Assembly (NCBI RefSeq): GCF_000372645.1
Contig: NZ_APMP01000008.1
Coordinates: 79,966 to 143,965, forward strand
Reading direction: 5' to 3'
DNA length: 64,000 nucleotides
Source of the DNA: Caulobacter vibrioides OR37
GTDB taxonomy: Bacteria; Pseudomonadota; Alphaproteobacteria; Caulobacterales; Caulobacteraceae
Numbering within the stretch: position 1 is the stretch's first letter; each line of letters begins with the position of its first letter. The notes beneath the pieces were generated by a model. It ran no database searches. It was not told where the DNA came from and was given only the letters and a program-made list of their open reading frames with translations. Shown one piece after another: positions 1 through 10,872 of the stretch. The translations under genes and the position numbers were made by a program.

Positions 1-142
1 CCTGCGCGAGCTGCGCCCCGAGGACCTGAACGGTTCGCAGGGCACCTACCAGCTGCGCGTCGAATTGCTGCGACGCGTGAACCTGGTCGCCGCGCCGGCC
101 AAGGTGAACGCGGTCCTCATCGAGGAGATGCTGATCAACTAG
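1..142 (+). CDS. fliL: FliL, flagellar basal body-associated protein (C-terminal fragment)
   Basis: Only the last 46 codons are in the window (reading frame from base 2, stop TAG at 140-142). The tail, with LRELRPEDLNG, then a strand ending in LLRRVNLV and the final VNAVLIEEMLIN, has the pattern of the FliL C-terminal periplasmic domain. FliL is an inner-membrane protein that surrounds the stator units and supports motor torque. The gene lies 26 bases upstream of fliM, the order known for the Caulobacter fliLM operon. The call rests on this short tail plus context; the N-terminal membrane segment lies outside the window. Confidence 0.75.
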   Translation, partial: LRELRPEDLNGSQGTYQLRVELLRRVNLVAAPAKVNAVLIEEMLIN

Positions 143-168
143 GCCTCTGGCCGGTTGGGCGAAGGATC

Positions 169-1305
169 ATGGCGGACGAACTCGACGATCAGGCGGCGAT
201 GGCCCAATGGGCCGAGCAGAACCCCACGGGCGCTCTTGGCGAGGGCGGCGAGGGGACCAACGCGTTCGGCGACTTCTCGGGCGGCATGGGCGGCTGGGAC
301 GACGGCGGCGGCGAGGCGGGCTCCGAGCGCATCCTGAACCAGGACGAGATCGACAGTCTTCTGGGCTTCGATCTCTCGGGCGACGGCGGCGACGACCGCA
401 CCGGCATCCGCGCCATCATCAACTCGGCGCTGGTCAGCTACGAGCGCCTGCCGATGCTGGAAATCGTCTTCGACCGCCTGGTGCGGTTGATGACGACGTC
501 CCTGCGGAACTTCACCTCCGACAACGTCGAGGTCAGCCTCGACAACATCAGTTCGATCCGTTTTGGCGACTATCTGAACTCGATCCCGCTGCCGGCGATC
601 CTGGCGGTGTTCCGGGCCGAGGAGCTGGACAACTACGGCCTGCTGACGGTCGACTCCAACCTGATCTACTCGATCGTCGACGTGCTGCTGGGCGGCCGTC
701 GCGGCACGGCGGCGATGCGCATCGAGGGGCGGCCCTACACCACGATCGAGCGCGTGCTGGTGCAGCGGATGATCGAGGTGGTGCTGCACGATCTGAAGAG
801 CGCCTTCGAGCCGCTGCACCCGGTCAGCTTCTCGCTGGACCGTCTGGAGACCAACCCGCGCTTCGCCGCCATCGCCCGGCCGGCCAACGCGGCGATCCTG
901 GTCAAGCTGCGCATCGACATGGAAGACCGGGGCGGACGCATCGAGCTCCTGCTGCCCTACGCCACGCTGGAGCCCATCCGGAAGATGCTGCTGCAGCAGT
1001 TCATGGGCGAGAAGTTCGGCCGAGACAACATCTGGGAAGGCCACTTGGCCACCGAGCTGTGGACCACCCAGATGGAGGTCCGCGCCGTGCTGGACGAGCA
1101 GCAGGTGCCGCTCTCGCGCGTGCTGAACATGCAGGTCGGCGACACCCTGATGCTGAACGCCACGCCCGACAGCCTGGTCGAGCTGCGCGCCGGGGCCATT
1201 CCGCTGACGCGCGGCCGCATGGGCCGGCGCAACCACGCGATCGCCATCCGGGCCGAGGCGCCGCTGACGCCGGCCGCCAAGAAGGCCGTGCAGAAACTGA
1301 AATGA
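169..1305 (+). CDS. fliM: Flagellar motor switch protein FliM
   Basis: 378 aa. FliM forms the middle of the cytoplasmic C-ring; it binds phosphorylated CheY and, with FliG and FliN, sets the direction of rotation. The CheY-binding helix ILNQDEIDSLLGF is visible but starts near residue 56, after an acidic and Gly-rich extension; in enterobacterial FliM it lies at the extreme N-terminus. The middle domain (about residues 90-290) and the SpoA/FliN-like C-terminal domain (about 300-370, including VGDTLMLNATP) follow. The start ATG is preceded by GGGCGAAGGATC. The stop overlaps the start of the next gene (ATGA at 1302), implying coupled translation. Family assignment is secure; a conserved extension in Caulobacter is inferred. 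Confidence 0.97.
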   Translation: MADELDDQAAMAQWAEQNPTGALGEGGEGTNAFGDFSGGMGGWDDGGGEAGSERILNQDEIDSLLGFDLSGDGGDDRTGIRAIINSALVSYERLPMLEIVFDRLVRLMTTSLRNFTSDNVEVSLDNISSIRFGDYLNSIPLPAILAVFRAEELDNYGLLTVDSNLIYSIVDVLLGGRRGTAAMRIEGRPYTTIERVLVQRMIEVVLHDLKSAFEPLHPVSFSLDRLETNPRFAAIARPANAAILVKLRIDMEDRGGRIELLLPYATLEPIRKMLLQQFMGEKFGRDNIWEGHLATELWTTQMEVRAVLDEQQVPLSRVLNMQVGDTLMLNATPDSLVELRAGAIPLTRGRMGRRNHAIAIRAEAPLTPAAKKAVQKLK

Positions 1306-1892
1306 GCCTCGTCGCCTTCGCCATGAACGGGTTCCTGGCGGTGCTGCTGATCGCGGCCCTGGCCTTTGGCTGGCGTCTGGAGCGCCGCCTGAAGGCTCTG
1401 CGCGACAGCCACGAGGGCTTCGCCAAGGCCGTCAAGGAACTGGACCAGGCCGCCGCGCGGGCCGAACAGGGGCTGGCCGATCTGCGCGCGGCCACCGACG
1501 AGGCGGCCGAGACCCTGGCTGTGCGCATCGAACGCGCCCAGGCCCTGGCGGCCCAGCTGGACGAGCGGATCAACCGGCCGCTATCCGCGCCCGTCGTCGA
1601 GCGGTCCCCGCGCGGCGGTCCGCTGGCGCCGCCGCGTCCGGCGCCGTCCGAGCGCGGCCTCCGCGACCCCGAGCCCGACGCCCTGGCCGAGCGGCGCCGC
1701 CTGAAGGCCGAGGATTTCGAGCGTCTGCTGGAGCGCGAGGACCGCCTCCCGCCGGCCGCGCGCCCCGTCCTGGGGACGCCGAGCGCGCCCCGCGAAACCC
1801 CGCGTTCACGGGCGCGGATCGATGATGACCTCTTCGAGGGACCGGGCGATGGCCTGCGTCCCGGAAGCAATCCCAGAGCGCCCCGCCGATGA
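1302..1892 (+). CDS. pflI: Flagellar positioning protein PflI (DUF6468-type bitopic membrane protein)
   Basis: 196 aa. A single N-terminal membrane segment (about residues 5-24, FAMNGFLAVLLIAALAFGW) is followed by a predicted cytoplasmic coiled coil (about 25-88, rich in Ala, Glu, Lys) and a Pro/Arg-rich tail. That architecture, together with its place directly after fliM with a 4-base ATGA overlap, matches PflI, described in Caulobacter crescentus as a bitopic protein needed to place the flagellum at the pole. The identification is from architecture and synteny, since the tail is low complexity. Its stop overlaps the next start in the same ATGA way. Confidence 0.78.
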   Translation: MSLVAFAMNGFLAVLLIAALAFGWRLERRLKALRDSHEGFAKAVKELDQAAARAEQGLADLRAATDEAAETLAVRIERAQALAAQLDERINRPLSAPVVERSPRGGPLAPPRPAPSERGLRDPEPDALAERRRLKAEDFERLLEREDRLPPAARPVLGTPSAPRETPRSRARIDDDLFEGPGDGLRPGSNPRAPRR

Positions 1893-2749
1893 AGAACGTT
1901 CCGCGTATCCTGCCCCTGGTCGGCGTCGCTGTCGGGGGCGTCCTGGCGATCAACGCCATCGCCGGCGCCAAGTCGCTGCCGGACCTGGTGAGCGGGGCCA
2001 AGGCCTTCGCCGAGGGCGTGGCCAAGCCTGACGCGAAGAAGGACGCCAAAGCGGACTCGAAGGGCGGCGAGGAAGCGCCCTCTGCCGAGGGCGCGGGCCA
2101 GCCGGCCGCCGCCAACGCGCCGCCGCCGCGCGTCTGCGCCCCTTCGGCCGACGCCTTGGCCAAGGAGGCGGGTCTTTCGCCCGCCGAACTGCGCGTTTTG
2201 CAAAGCCTGGGCGCCCGGCGGGGCCAATTGGACCAGCGCGAGCAAGACATCGATGTCCAGCTGCAGCTGCTGGCCGCCGCCGAGGCCAAGCTGGACGCCA
2301 AGATGAAGGCCCTGACCGGCCTGAAGGGCGACATCCAGGGCCTGCTGGGCCAGGTCGACGCCAAGAAGCAGGCCGAGGTCGACCGCCTGGTCACCGTCTA
2401 TCAGGGCATGAAGCCCAAGGACGCCGCGGCCCGGATGACGCTGCTGTCCGACGACGTCCGCCTGCCGATCGCCGCCAAGATGAAGGAGCGCGCGCTGTCG
2501 CAGATCCTGGCCAACATGGCGCCGAACGAGGCCAAGATCCTGACCGAGCGTCTGGCCGCGCGGATGGCCAACCCCGTCGTCGAGAAGGGCAAGGCGGCCA
2601 TCGCCGACAACGCCTCGGCCAACGCCGCCGCGCCGAACGCCGCCGCTCCGGCCCAGCAGGCCGACGCGGGCCTGGCCGGCGACGCGCCGGACGCGGCGAA
2701 GGCCAAGGGCGCCAAGGCCGGCAAGCCCGCGCCCAAGAAGGCCGGTTAA
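1889..2749 (+). CDS. MotE-like flagellar chaperone / MgtE-N-domain protein
   Basis: 286 aa. Layout: an N-terminal membrane anchor (about residues 7-28), an Ala/Lys-rich linker, a coiled coil (about 105-170, with the LAAAEAKLDAKMKALTGLKG region) and a helical MgtE-N-like domain around YQGMKPKDAAARM and QILANMAPNEAKILTERL (about 170-230), then an Ala/Pro/Lys-rich tail. This is the layout of MotE, a periplasmic chaperone of the stator protein MotC in rhizobia, which is often encoded near flagellar structural genes. Translation is coupled to pflI by an ATGA overlap. The exact role in Caulobacter is not shown by the sequence. Confidence 0.75.
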   Translation: MKNVPRILPLVGVAVGGVLAINAIAGAKSLPDLVSGAKAFAEGVAKPDAKKDAKADSKGGEEAPSAEGAGQPAAANAPPPRVCAPSADALAKEAGLSPAELRVLQSLGARRGQLDQREQDIDVQLQLLAAAEAKLDAKMKALTGLKGDIQGLLGQVDAKKQAEVDRLVTVYQGMKPKDAAARMTLLSDDVRLPIAAKMKERALSQILANMAPNEAKILTERLAARMANPVVEKGKAAIADNASANAAAPNAAAPAQQADAGLAGDAPDAAKAKGAKAGKPAPKKAG

Positions 2750-2758
2750 GGGAGGCCC

Positions 2759-5632
2759 ATGACCCTTCGCCAGCTCCTGCGCTCCAGCGTCGCCGCCGCG
2801 TGCATCGCGGGGACGCTGGCGCCGTCCGTGCAAGCCGGCCCGCCGCCCGTCGCGGCGCGCGGCGCGCTGGACGTGCGCGTGGCGCAGGCAGCCGACTTCT
2901 CGCGCCTGGAGTTCCACTGGATCGGCGGCGCGAAGATGGTCTCGCACCGCGAGGGGCAGACGCTGGTGATGCGGTTCAGCCGCGACGCCAATCCCGATCT
3001 CTCCACGCTGACGATCGCCCCGCCGCGCTGGGTCAAGTCGTCCGAGGCTCGCCACGTCAACGGCGTGCTGGAGATCGTCGTCACCCTGACCGACGACGCC
3101 GACGCGCGGCTGGGCAACGCGGACGGCGTCGACTTCGTCAACATCTTCGCCCGGCCGGGCGCGGCGCCGGCCGCCCAGGCCGCGCCCGCCGCCGCGCCGG
3201 TCGGTCGGCCCAACCCGATGCCCGCCGGCGGCGTCGTGCGTCCCGAGTTTTCCAAGCAGGACCAGCAGGTCACCCTGACGTTCGACTGGGCGGCGCCGGC
3301 CGGCGTCGCGGTCTTCCGGCGGGGGGAGGCGATCTGGGTCGTGTTCGACACCCCGGCCCGGATCGACATCGGCAAACTGCCGACCTCCAGCATCCGCTAT
3401 TCGAAGATCCAGGCGTTCAAGGGCGCCGACTACAGCGCCCTTCGGATCGTCGCGCCGTCGGGGACGCCCTATGTCGCCGAAGGGCTGGGCGGCGCCTGGA
3501 AGATCAGCCTGGGGCCGGGTTCGCAGGCGACCCCCGACGTGATCAAGGTGGCGCGCGACGAGAGCGTCCACCCCGCCACCTTGTCGGCCCGGATCTCGGG
3601 CGTGACCAAGGCGGTCTGGGTCGACGACCCGGCGGTCGGCGACAAGATGATTGTCGCCCCGGCCCTGGCGCCGTCCAAGGGCCTGCCGTCGCGTCGCGAA
3701 TATGTCGAAATGGCCCTGCTGCCCTCGGCGCAGGGCATGGCGCTGGAAACCTACGCTCAGGATCTCATGGTGCAGGCGCAGGGCGACCTGCTGCGCATCG
3801 GCCGGCCCAAGGGGCTGGTGCTGTCGCCGATCTCGGCCTCGACCCCGCCGGAGGAGGCGGCCGCCGGCGCGCCGCAGCCGATGTCGATGCCGGCCTTGAT
3901 CGACCTGGACAACTGGCCCAAGACCGGTTCGGGCGGCTTCCTGGCCCGCTACAACGCCTTGCAGAACGCCATCCCCGCCGCGCCGGCCGGCGACGGCAAG
4001 GACGGCGACGTCGGCGCTCGCATGGCCCTGGCCCGCTTCCTGGTCGGCTCGCAGATGTCGTTCGAGGCGATCGGCGTTCTCAACGCGGCGGGTCGCAAGC
4101 ATCAGACCCTGCTGGGCGACGCCGAGTTCCGGGGCCTTCGGGGCATGGCCAAGGTCATGGCCGGACGCCTGGCCGAGGCGGACGCCGACTTCTCCTCGCC
4201 GGTGCTGTCGGACGATCCGTCCAGCGCGCTGTGGCGAGGCTATATCTCGACCAAGCAGGGCCAGTACGCCGACGCGCGAACCAAGTTCGTCAATGGGGGG
4301 CGGGCTTTGGACCTGTTCCCGCCGATCTGGCGCGCCCGTTTCCTCCTGGCCGAGGCCCAGGCGGCGCTCGGCGTCGGCGACCTGACCGGCGCCATGCAGT
4401 TCGTGACCAAGGCCCTGGCCCAGCCGAAGGTCCCCGTCGAGGACCAGCTGGACATCCGCCTGACCCAGGCCCGGATCTTCGAGGCCCAGGGCGACAAGAA
4501 CCGCGCCCAGAAGATGTTCGAGGCCATAGGGCGCTCGCCCTATGAACGTCAGTCGACCCCGGCTCAACTGCACGCCGCCCAGCTGCAATATGCCCGCGGT
4601 CAGATCAACGCGCCCAAGGCCGCCGACACCCTGAACCAGCTGCGCTATCGCTGGCGCGGCGACGGGGTGGAGCTGGAGGTCATCCGGGCGCTGGGCAAGC
4701 TGTATATCGACCAGGGCCGCTATCGCGAGGCGCTGGAAGTGTTGCGCTCGGCCGGCCGGCAACTGCCCGACCGACCGGAAGCGGTGGCGTTGCAGAACGA
4801 CCTTTCCAACACCTTCCGGCAGCTGTTCCTGCAGGGCCTGGCCGACGGGATGCAGCCTGTGCAGGCGGTGGGTCTGTTCTATGACTTCCAGGACCTGACG
4901 CCGATCGGCGCCGACGGCGACCAGATGGTCCGCAATCTTGTGCGTCGCCTGGTCGATGTCGATCTTCTGGACGATGCGGCCAAGCTCTTGAAATACCAGG
5001 TCGACAACCGCTTGAACGGCGTGCCCAAGGCTCAGGTCGCCACCGACCTGGCCTGGATCTACCTGATGAACAAGAAGCCGGAGGATGCGCTGGACGCGAT
5101 CAACGCGACGCGCACGACCATCCTGCCGCCGGCTCTGAACGCCGAGCGCCGTCTGGCCTCGGCCCGCGCCCTGATGGGCCTGGGGCGCTATGACGCCGCG
5201 CTGGATCTGGTCGAGAAGGACCCCAGCAAGGACGGCCAGGAGATCCGCGCCGAGATCGCCTGGAAGCAGCACAGCTGGCCCTTGGCCGGGGCGCTGTACG
5301 AGAAGGCGCTGGGCGATCGTTTCAAGACCCCGGGCGCTCTGAGCCCCGGCGACGAGGCCCGGCTGCTGCGCGCCGGCGTCGCCTACAGCCTGGCCGACGA
5401 CAACGCGGCGCTCGCGCGGCTTCGCCAGCGCTGGTCCGGCTTCGTCGAGGGCGCCGGCAATCCCGACGGCCTGCGCGTGGCGTTGCAGGGGGTGAATATC
5501 GAGTCGCTGTCGCCTTCGGACTTCAGCCGCGTGACCGCCGACAATGAAGCCTTCAACGGCTGGGTCGGGCGCATGAAGGACAAGTTCCGCACCGGTCAAC
5601 CCGCCGGCTCGCCCGCCCGCGCGAGCAAATAG
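2759..5632 (+). CDS. Large exported TPR-repeat protein of the flagellar operon
   Basis: 957 aa, preceded by AAGGGAGG six bases before ATG. An N-terminal signal peptide (about residues 1-26, ending VQA) sends it to the periplasm or envelope. A beta-rich N-terminal half (about 30-360) with Ala/Pro linkers precedes a long helical region (about 400-950) of TPR-like repeats, for example ALWRGYISTKQGQYADARTK, IRALGKLYIDQGRYREALEV and YLMNKKPEDALDAINATRT. It lies nine bases after the MotE-like gene, so it probably belongs to the fliL-fliM-pflI transcript. TPR arrays bind proteins; a scaffold or assembly role for flagellar envelope components is inference. I know no characterised homologue. Confidence 0.85.
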   Translation: MTLRQLLRSSVAAACIAGTLAPSVQAGPPPVAARGALDVRVAQAADFSRLEFHWIGGAKMVSHREGQTLVMRFSRDANPDLSTLTIAPPRWVKSSEARHVNGVLEIVVTLTDDADARLGNADGVDFVNIFARPGAAPAAQAAPAAAPVGRPNPMPAGGVVRPEFSKQDQQVTLTFDWAAPAGVAVFRRGEAIWVVFDTPARIDIGKLPTSSIRYSKIQAFKGADYSALRIVAPSGTPYVAEGLGGAWKISLGPGSQATPDVIKVARDESVHPATLSARISGVTKAVWVDDPAVGDKMIVAPALAPSKGLPSRREYVEMALLPSAQGMALETYAQDLMVQAQGDLLRIGRPKGLVLSPISASTPPEEAAAGAPQPMSMPALIDLDNWPKTGSGGFLARYNALQNAIPAAPAGDGKDGDVGARMALARFLVGSQMSFEAIGVLNAAGRKHQTLLGDAEFRGLRGMAKVMAGRLAEADADFSSPVLSDDPSSALWRGYISTKQGQYADARTKFVNGGRALDLFPPIWRARFLLAEAQAALGVGDLTGAMQFVTKALAQPKVPVEDQLDIRLTQARIFEAQGDKNRAQKMFEAIGRSPYERQSTPAQLHAAQLQYARGQINAPKAADTLNQLRYRWRGDGVELEVIRALGKLYIDQGRYREALEVLRSAGRQLPDRPEAVALQNDLSNTFRQLFLQGLADGMQPVQAVGLFYDFQDLTPIGADGDQMVRNLVRRLVDVDLLDDAAKLLKYQVDNRLNGVPKAQVATDLAWIYLMNKKPEDALDAINATRTTILPPALNAERRLASARALMGLGRYDAALDLVEKDPSKDGQEIRAEIAWKQHSWPLAGALYEKALGDRFKTPGALSPGDEARLLRAGVAYSLADDNAALARLRQRWSGFVEGAGNPDGLRVALQGVNIESLSPSDFSRVTADNEAFNGWVGRMKDKFRTGQPAGSPARASK

Positions 5633-5849
5633 GGCAGGGGATTTCCTCAAACAACGGTTTGAAAGCCGGTTCGAGGCACGAGGCGCCCTGGAATGGGCTG
5701 CTCGAAGCGCGAAAACACCTCGCAAAAGGCGATTGGTCCTGTGGCGGCGTCCGGGCGTTTATCCTAGTTAGGGCCGCCCGAACTCCCATGTGTGGCCCGT
5801 GGCCAGGGACGCGTTCCCTGGACGCTTGCCTTTCTGCCGCGGGCATGTC

Positions 5850-5865
5850 ATGACAACGTTGTCAT
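5850..5865. promoter_or_regulatory. LacI-type operator upstream of zwf
   Basis: ATGACAACGTTGTCAT is a perfect 16-base palindrome with the central CG typical of LacI-family operators. It ends 13 bases before the chosen zwf start. The same sequence with one change lies upstream of the LacI-family gene at 11804. The natural reading is that this repressor controls the Entner-Doudoroff operon and itself. The rest of the gap after the TPR gene (5633-5849) shows no gene; I could not place -35/-10 boxes with confidence. Confidence 0.85.
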
Positions 5866-5878
5866 AGGGTGGAAGACA

Positions 5879-7342
5879 TTGGCTAAGAAAAACGAAGGCG
5901 GCGAGACCGGCCGCGAGGTGTTGGTGCTGCTCGGCGGCGCGGGCGATCTGGCCCTGCGGATGCTGCTGCCTTCCCTCTATTTCCTCGAACTTGACCGTCT
6001 GCTGCCCCATGACCTGCGGATCATCGGGGTGGCGCGCGCCGACCATGACGCCGCCAGCTACAAGGCTCTTGTCCGCGAGCAGCTGGGCAAGCGCGCGACG
6101 GTCGAGGAGGCGGTCTGGAACCGCCTGGCCGCCCGTCTCGACTACGTGCCCGCCAACATCACCAGCGAGGACGACACCAAGAAGTTGGCCGAACGCATTG
6201 GCGCGCATGGCGATCTGGTTATCTTCTTCTCGCTGTCGCCCAGCCTGTATGGCCCGGCCTGCCAGGCGCTTCAGGCGGCGGGTCTGACCGGGCCCAAGAC
6301 GCGCCTGATCCTGGAAAAGCCGCTGGGCCGCGACCTGGAAAGCTCGCGCGCCACCAACGCCGCCGTGGCCGCCGTGGTCGACGAGAGCCAAGTTTTCCGC
6401 ATCGACCACTATCTGGGCAAGGAAACCGTCCAGAACCTGACCGCCCTGCGCTTCGCCAACGTGCTGTTCGAGCCCTTGTGGGATCGCAACACGATCGACC
6501 ACGTGCAGATCACCATCGCCGAGACCGAGAAGGTCGGCGACCGTTGGCCCTATTACGACGAGTACGGCGCGCTTCGGGACATGGTGCAGAACCACATGCT
6601 GCAACTGCTCTGCCTCGTCGCCATGGAGGCCCCATCGGGCTTCGATCCCGACGCGGTGCGCGACGAGAAGGTCAAGGTGCTGCGGTCGCTGCGCCCGTTC
6701 ACCAAGGAGACGGTGGCCCACGACACCGTGCGCGGCCAGTACGTGGCCGGCGTGGTCGAGGGCGCCGCGCGCGTCGGCTATGTCGATGAAGTCGGCAAGC
6801 CCACCAAGACCGAGACCTTCGTGGCCATGAAGGTGGCGATCGACAACTGGCGCTGGGACGGCGTGCCGTTCTTCCTGCGCACCGGCAAGAACCTGCCTGA
6901 CCGCCGCACCCAGATCGTCGTGCAGTTCAAGCCTCTGCCGCACAATATCTTCGGGCCCGCCACCGACGGCGAGCTGTGCGCCAACCGTCTGGTCATCGAC
7001 CTGCAACCGGACGAGGACATCTCGCTGACGATCATGAACAAGCGCCCCGGCCTTTCCGAGGAGGGAATGCGCCTGCAGTCGCTGCCGCTGTCGCTGTCGT
7101 TCGGCCAGAGCGGCGGTCGCCGCCGGATCGCCTATGAGAAGCTGTTCCTGGACGCCTTCCGCGGCGACCGCACCCTGTTCGTGCGCCGGGACGAGGTCGA
7201 GCAGGCGTGGAAGTTCATCGACGCCGTCTCGGCCGCCTGGGAAGAGGCTAAGATCGAGCCGGCCCACTACGCGGCGGGCACGTGGGGGCCGCAGTCGGCG
7301 CAGGGCCTGATCTCGCCCGGCGGTCGGTCCTGGAAGGCCTGA
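5879..7342 (+). CDS. zwf: Glucose-6-phosphate 1-dehydrogenase
   Basis: 487 aa from the TTG start chosen here. Oxidises glucose-6-phosphate to 6-phosphogluconolactone with NAD(P)+, the first committed step of the Entner-Doudoroff route. Visible: the nucleotide-binding N-terminus (VLLGGAGDLALRMLLPSL), the active-site motif RIDHYLGKETVQNL and the substrate-binding LRTGKNLPDR. An upstream in-frame ATG exists at 5792, but starting there would put the palindromic operator (5850-5865) inside the gene and add an unconserved-looking tail; TTG at 5879 follows AGGGTGGAA and gives the usual family length. First gene of zwf-pgl-edd-glk, with pgl only four bases downstream. Repression by the LacI-type regulator is inferred from the operator. 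Confidence 0.95.
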   Translation: MAKKNEGGETGREVLVLLGGAGDLALRMLLPSLYFLELDRLLPHDLRIIGVARADHDAASYKALVREQLGKRATVEEAVWNRLAARLDYVPANITSEDDTKKLAERIGAHGDLVIFFSLSPSLYGPACQALQAAGLTGPKTRLILEKPLGRDLESSRATNAAVAAVVDESQVFRIDHYLGKETVQNLTALRFANVLFEPLWDRNTIDHVQITIAETEKVGDRWPYYDEYGALRDMVQNHMLQLLCLVAMEAPSGFDPDAVRDEKVKVLRSLRPFTKETVAHDTVRGQYVAGVVEGAARVGYVDEVGKPTKTETFVAMKVAIDNWRWDGVPFFLRTGKNLPDRRTQIVVQFKPLPHNIFGPATDGELCANRLVIDLQPDEDISLTIMNKRPGLSEEGMRLQSLPLSLSFGQSGGRRRIAYEKLFLDAFRGDRTLFVRRDEVEQAWKFIDAVSAAWEEAKIEPAHYAAGTWGPQSAQGLISPGGRSWKA

Positions 7343-7346
7343 TGCG

Positions 7347-8039
7347 ATGCCCAAGCCCCGGATCGAATCCTTTCCGACGCGCGAGGCGCTCTACGACGCG
7401 GCGGCCTCGACGATCGTCCAGGCGCTGAACACGGCGGTGGCCGTCCATGGCGTCGCGGGCTTCGCGGCGACCGGCGGCACGACCCCGGCGCCGGTCTATG
7501 ATCGCCTTTCGACCCTGACCGCGCCGTGGGACAAGGTCATGGTCACCCTAACCGACGAGCGCTGGGTGCCGCCGACCGATCCCGGCAGCAACGAGGGCCT
7601 GGTGCGTCGCCACCTGCTGACCGGCCAGGCGGCCAAGGCCGGCTTTTCGCCGCTGTTCTTCGCGGGCGTCGGCCACGAGGAGGCCGCGCTGAAGGCCCAG
7701 GCCGGCGTCGCCGCCGCCGCGCCGTTCGGCGTGGTGCTGCTGGGCGTGGGACCCGACGGCCACGTCGCCTCGCTGTTTCCGGGCAATCCCGAGCTGGCGC
7801 GCGGTCTGGATCCGGAGTCCGACCGGCTGGTGCTGGCCGTGCCGCCCGGCGACCCGGCGCCGGACATTCCCCGGCTCAGCCTGACCCTCAAGGCGCTGCT
7901 CCAGACGGATCTGATCGTGCTTTTGATCACCGGTCAGGCCAAACGCGCGTTGTTGGAAGGCGACGTCGATCCGGCGCTGCCGGTCGCCGCCATTCTGAAC
8001 CAGGACCGCGCCAAGGTCCGCATCCTCTGGGCGGAGTAA
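7347..8039 (+). CDS. pgl: 6-phosphogluconolactonase
   Basis: 230 aa. Hydrolyses 6-phospho-D-glucono-1,5-lactone to 6-phosphogluconate between the Zwf and Edd steps. Seen: the sugar-isomerase-like fold motifs [30 protein letters not shown] and [16 protein letters not shown], all characteristic of the Pgl (DevB-type) family. The length is normal. It starts four bases after the zwf stop and ends five bases before the edd start, so it is co-transcribed. Confidence 0.96.
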   Translation: MPKPRIESFPTREALYDAAASTIVQALNTAVAVHGVAGFAATGGTTPAPVYDRLSTLTAPWDKVMVTLTDERWVPPTDPGSNEGLVRRHLLTGQAAKAGFSPLFFAGVGHEEAALKAQAGVAAAAPFGVVLLGVGPDGHVASLFPGNPELARGLDPESDRLVLAVPPGDPAPDIPRLSLTLKALLQTDLIVLLITGQAKRALLEGDVDPALPVAAILNQDRAKVRILWAE

Positions 8040-8044
8040 TCGCC

Positions 8045-9853
<1,809 letters not shown>

Positions 9854-9867
9854 GGAAGCGCTAACGC

Positions 9868-10863
9868 ATGGATGGCAATCACAGCGGGGGGCTTGGCCTC
9901 GTCGGCGACATCGGCGGCACCAACGCCCGCTTCGCCCTGGTCGAATTCGACGGTCAGGACCCGCGCCTGATCGAGCCCACGGCCTACAGGGGCGGGGACT
10001 ACCGCACGGCCGAGGACGCCATCGAGCATTATCTCCAGAAGGTCGGCGTCCGACATCCGGACCAGGCTGTGGTGGCCGTCGCCGGTCCGATCGAGCATGG
10101 CTCGGTCCACATGACCAACCTGGACTGGCGGATCTCGGAAGACAGCCTGCGTCGCGCCGGCGGCTTCCGAAACGCCAAGCTTATCAACGACTTCACCGCC
10201 CAAGCCCTGGCGGCGCCGCGCTTGGGCCCCAAGGACCTGCGCCAAATCGGTCCCCTGCCGACCTCGGGCGAGGGGGATCTGGCGATCCTCGGGCCCGGCA
10301 CCGGCTTCGGCGTCGCGGGCCTCGTGCGTCGCCACGGTCAGGAGATCCCGCTGGCCACCGAGGGCGGTCACGTGGCCTTCGCCCCGGTCGACGAGGTCGA
10401 GATCGAGGTGCTGTGTGCCTTGACCAAGGATCTGCAAGGCGGCCGCGTCTCGGTCGAGCGCATCCTGTCGGGCCCGGGCATGGAAGACCTGCACGTCGCG
10501 CTGGGCGCGGCCGAGGGACGTCAGGTCGAGGCCCTGACCGCCAAGCAGATCACCGAACACGCCGTCGAGGGCTGCGCCGACAGCCTGGCCACGGTGAACC
10601 GGTTCTGCGCGGTGCTGGGCTCGACGGCGGGCGACATCGCCCTGACCCTGGGCGCGCGCGGCGGCGTGTTCGTCGCTGGCGGCATCGCGCCCCGCATCAT
10701 CGACATCCTGGAAAAGAGTCCGTTCCGCGAGCGCTTCGAGGCCAAGGGGCGTCTGTCGGGCTTTACCAAGGCGATCCCGACCCACGTCATCCTGCACCCG
10801 CACACCGCCCTGATCGGCGCGGCGGTGGCCCTGACGCCGGAGGGCAGGGCGGCGGTGTCATAA
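9868..10863 (+). CDS. glk: Glucokinase
   Basis: 331 aa. Phosphorylates glucose with ATP, feeding Zwf. The N-terminal phosphate-binding motif LVGDIGGTNARFALVEFD, the second motif AILGPGTGFGVAGLV and the C-terminal GGVFVAGGIAPRIIDIL mark the bacterial Glk (group B hexokinase) family rather than ROK kinases. Last gene of the Entner-Doudoroff operon, 14 bases after edd. The opposite-strand gene ends nine bases beyond its stop, so the two converge. Confidence 0.96.
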   Translation: MDGNHSGGLGLVGDIGGTNARFALVEFDGQDPRLIEPTAYRGGDYRTAEDAIEHYLQKVGVRHPDQAVVAVAGPIEHGSVHMTNLDWRISEDSLRRAGGFRNAKLINDFTAQALAAPRLGPKDLRQIGPLPTSGEGDLAILGPGTGFGVAGLVRRHGQEIPLATEGGHVAFAPVDEVEIEVLCALTKDLQGGRVSVERILSGPGMEDLHVALGAAEGRQVEALTAKQITEHAVEGCADSLATVNRFCAVLGSTAGDIALTLGARGGVFVAGGIAPRIIDILEKSPFRERFEAKGRLSGFTKAIPTHVILHPHTALIGAAVALTPEGRAAVS

Positions 10864-10872
10864 GGCGTTAGC

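Noticed and set aside
1001..5725. Very long minus-strand open frame across the flagellar genes, and similar long antisense frames elsewhere
   Set aside because: The frames oppose well-supported genes and have Arg/Gln/His-rich, domain-free translations, the usual shadow effect in high-GC DNA.
5792..5878. N-terminal extension of zwf from ATG 5792
   Set aside because: It would place the palindromic operator inside the gene; the TTG start at 5879 gives the usual length and a ribosome site.
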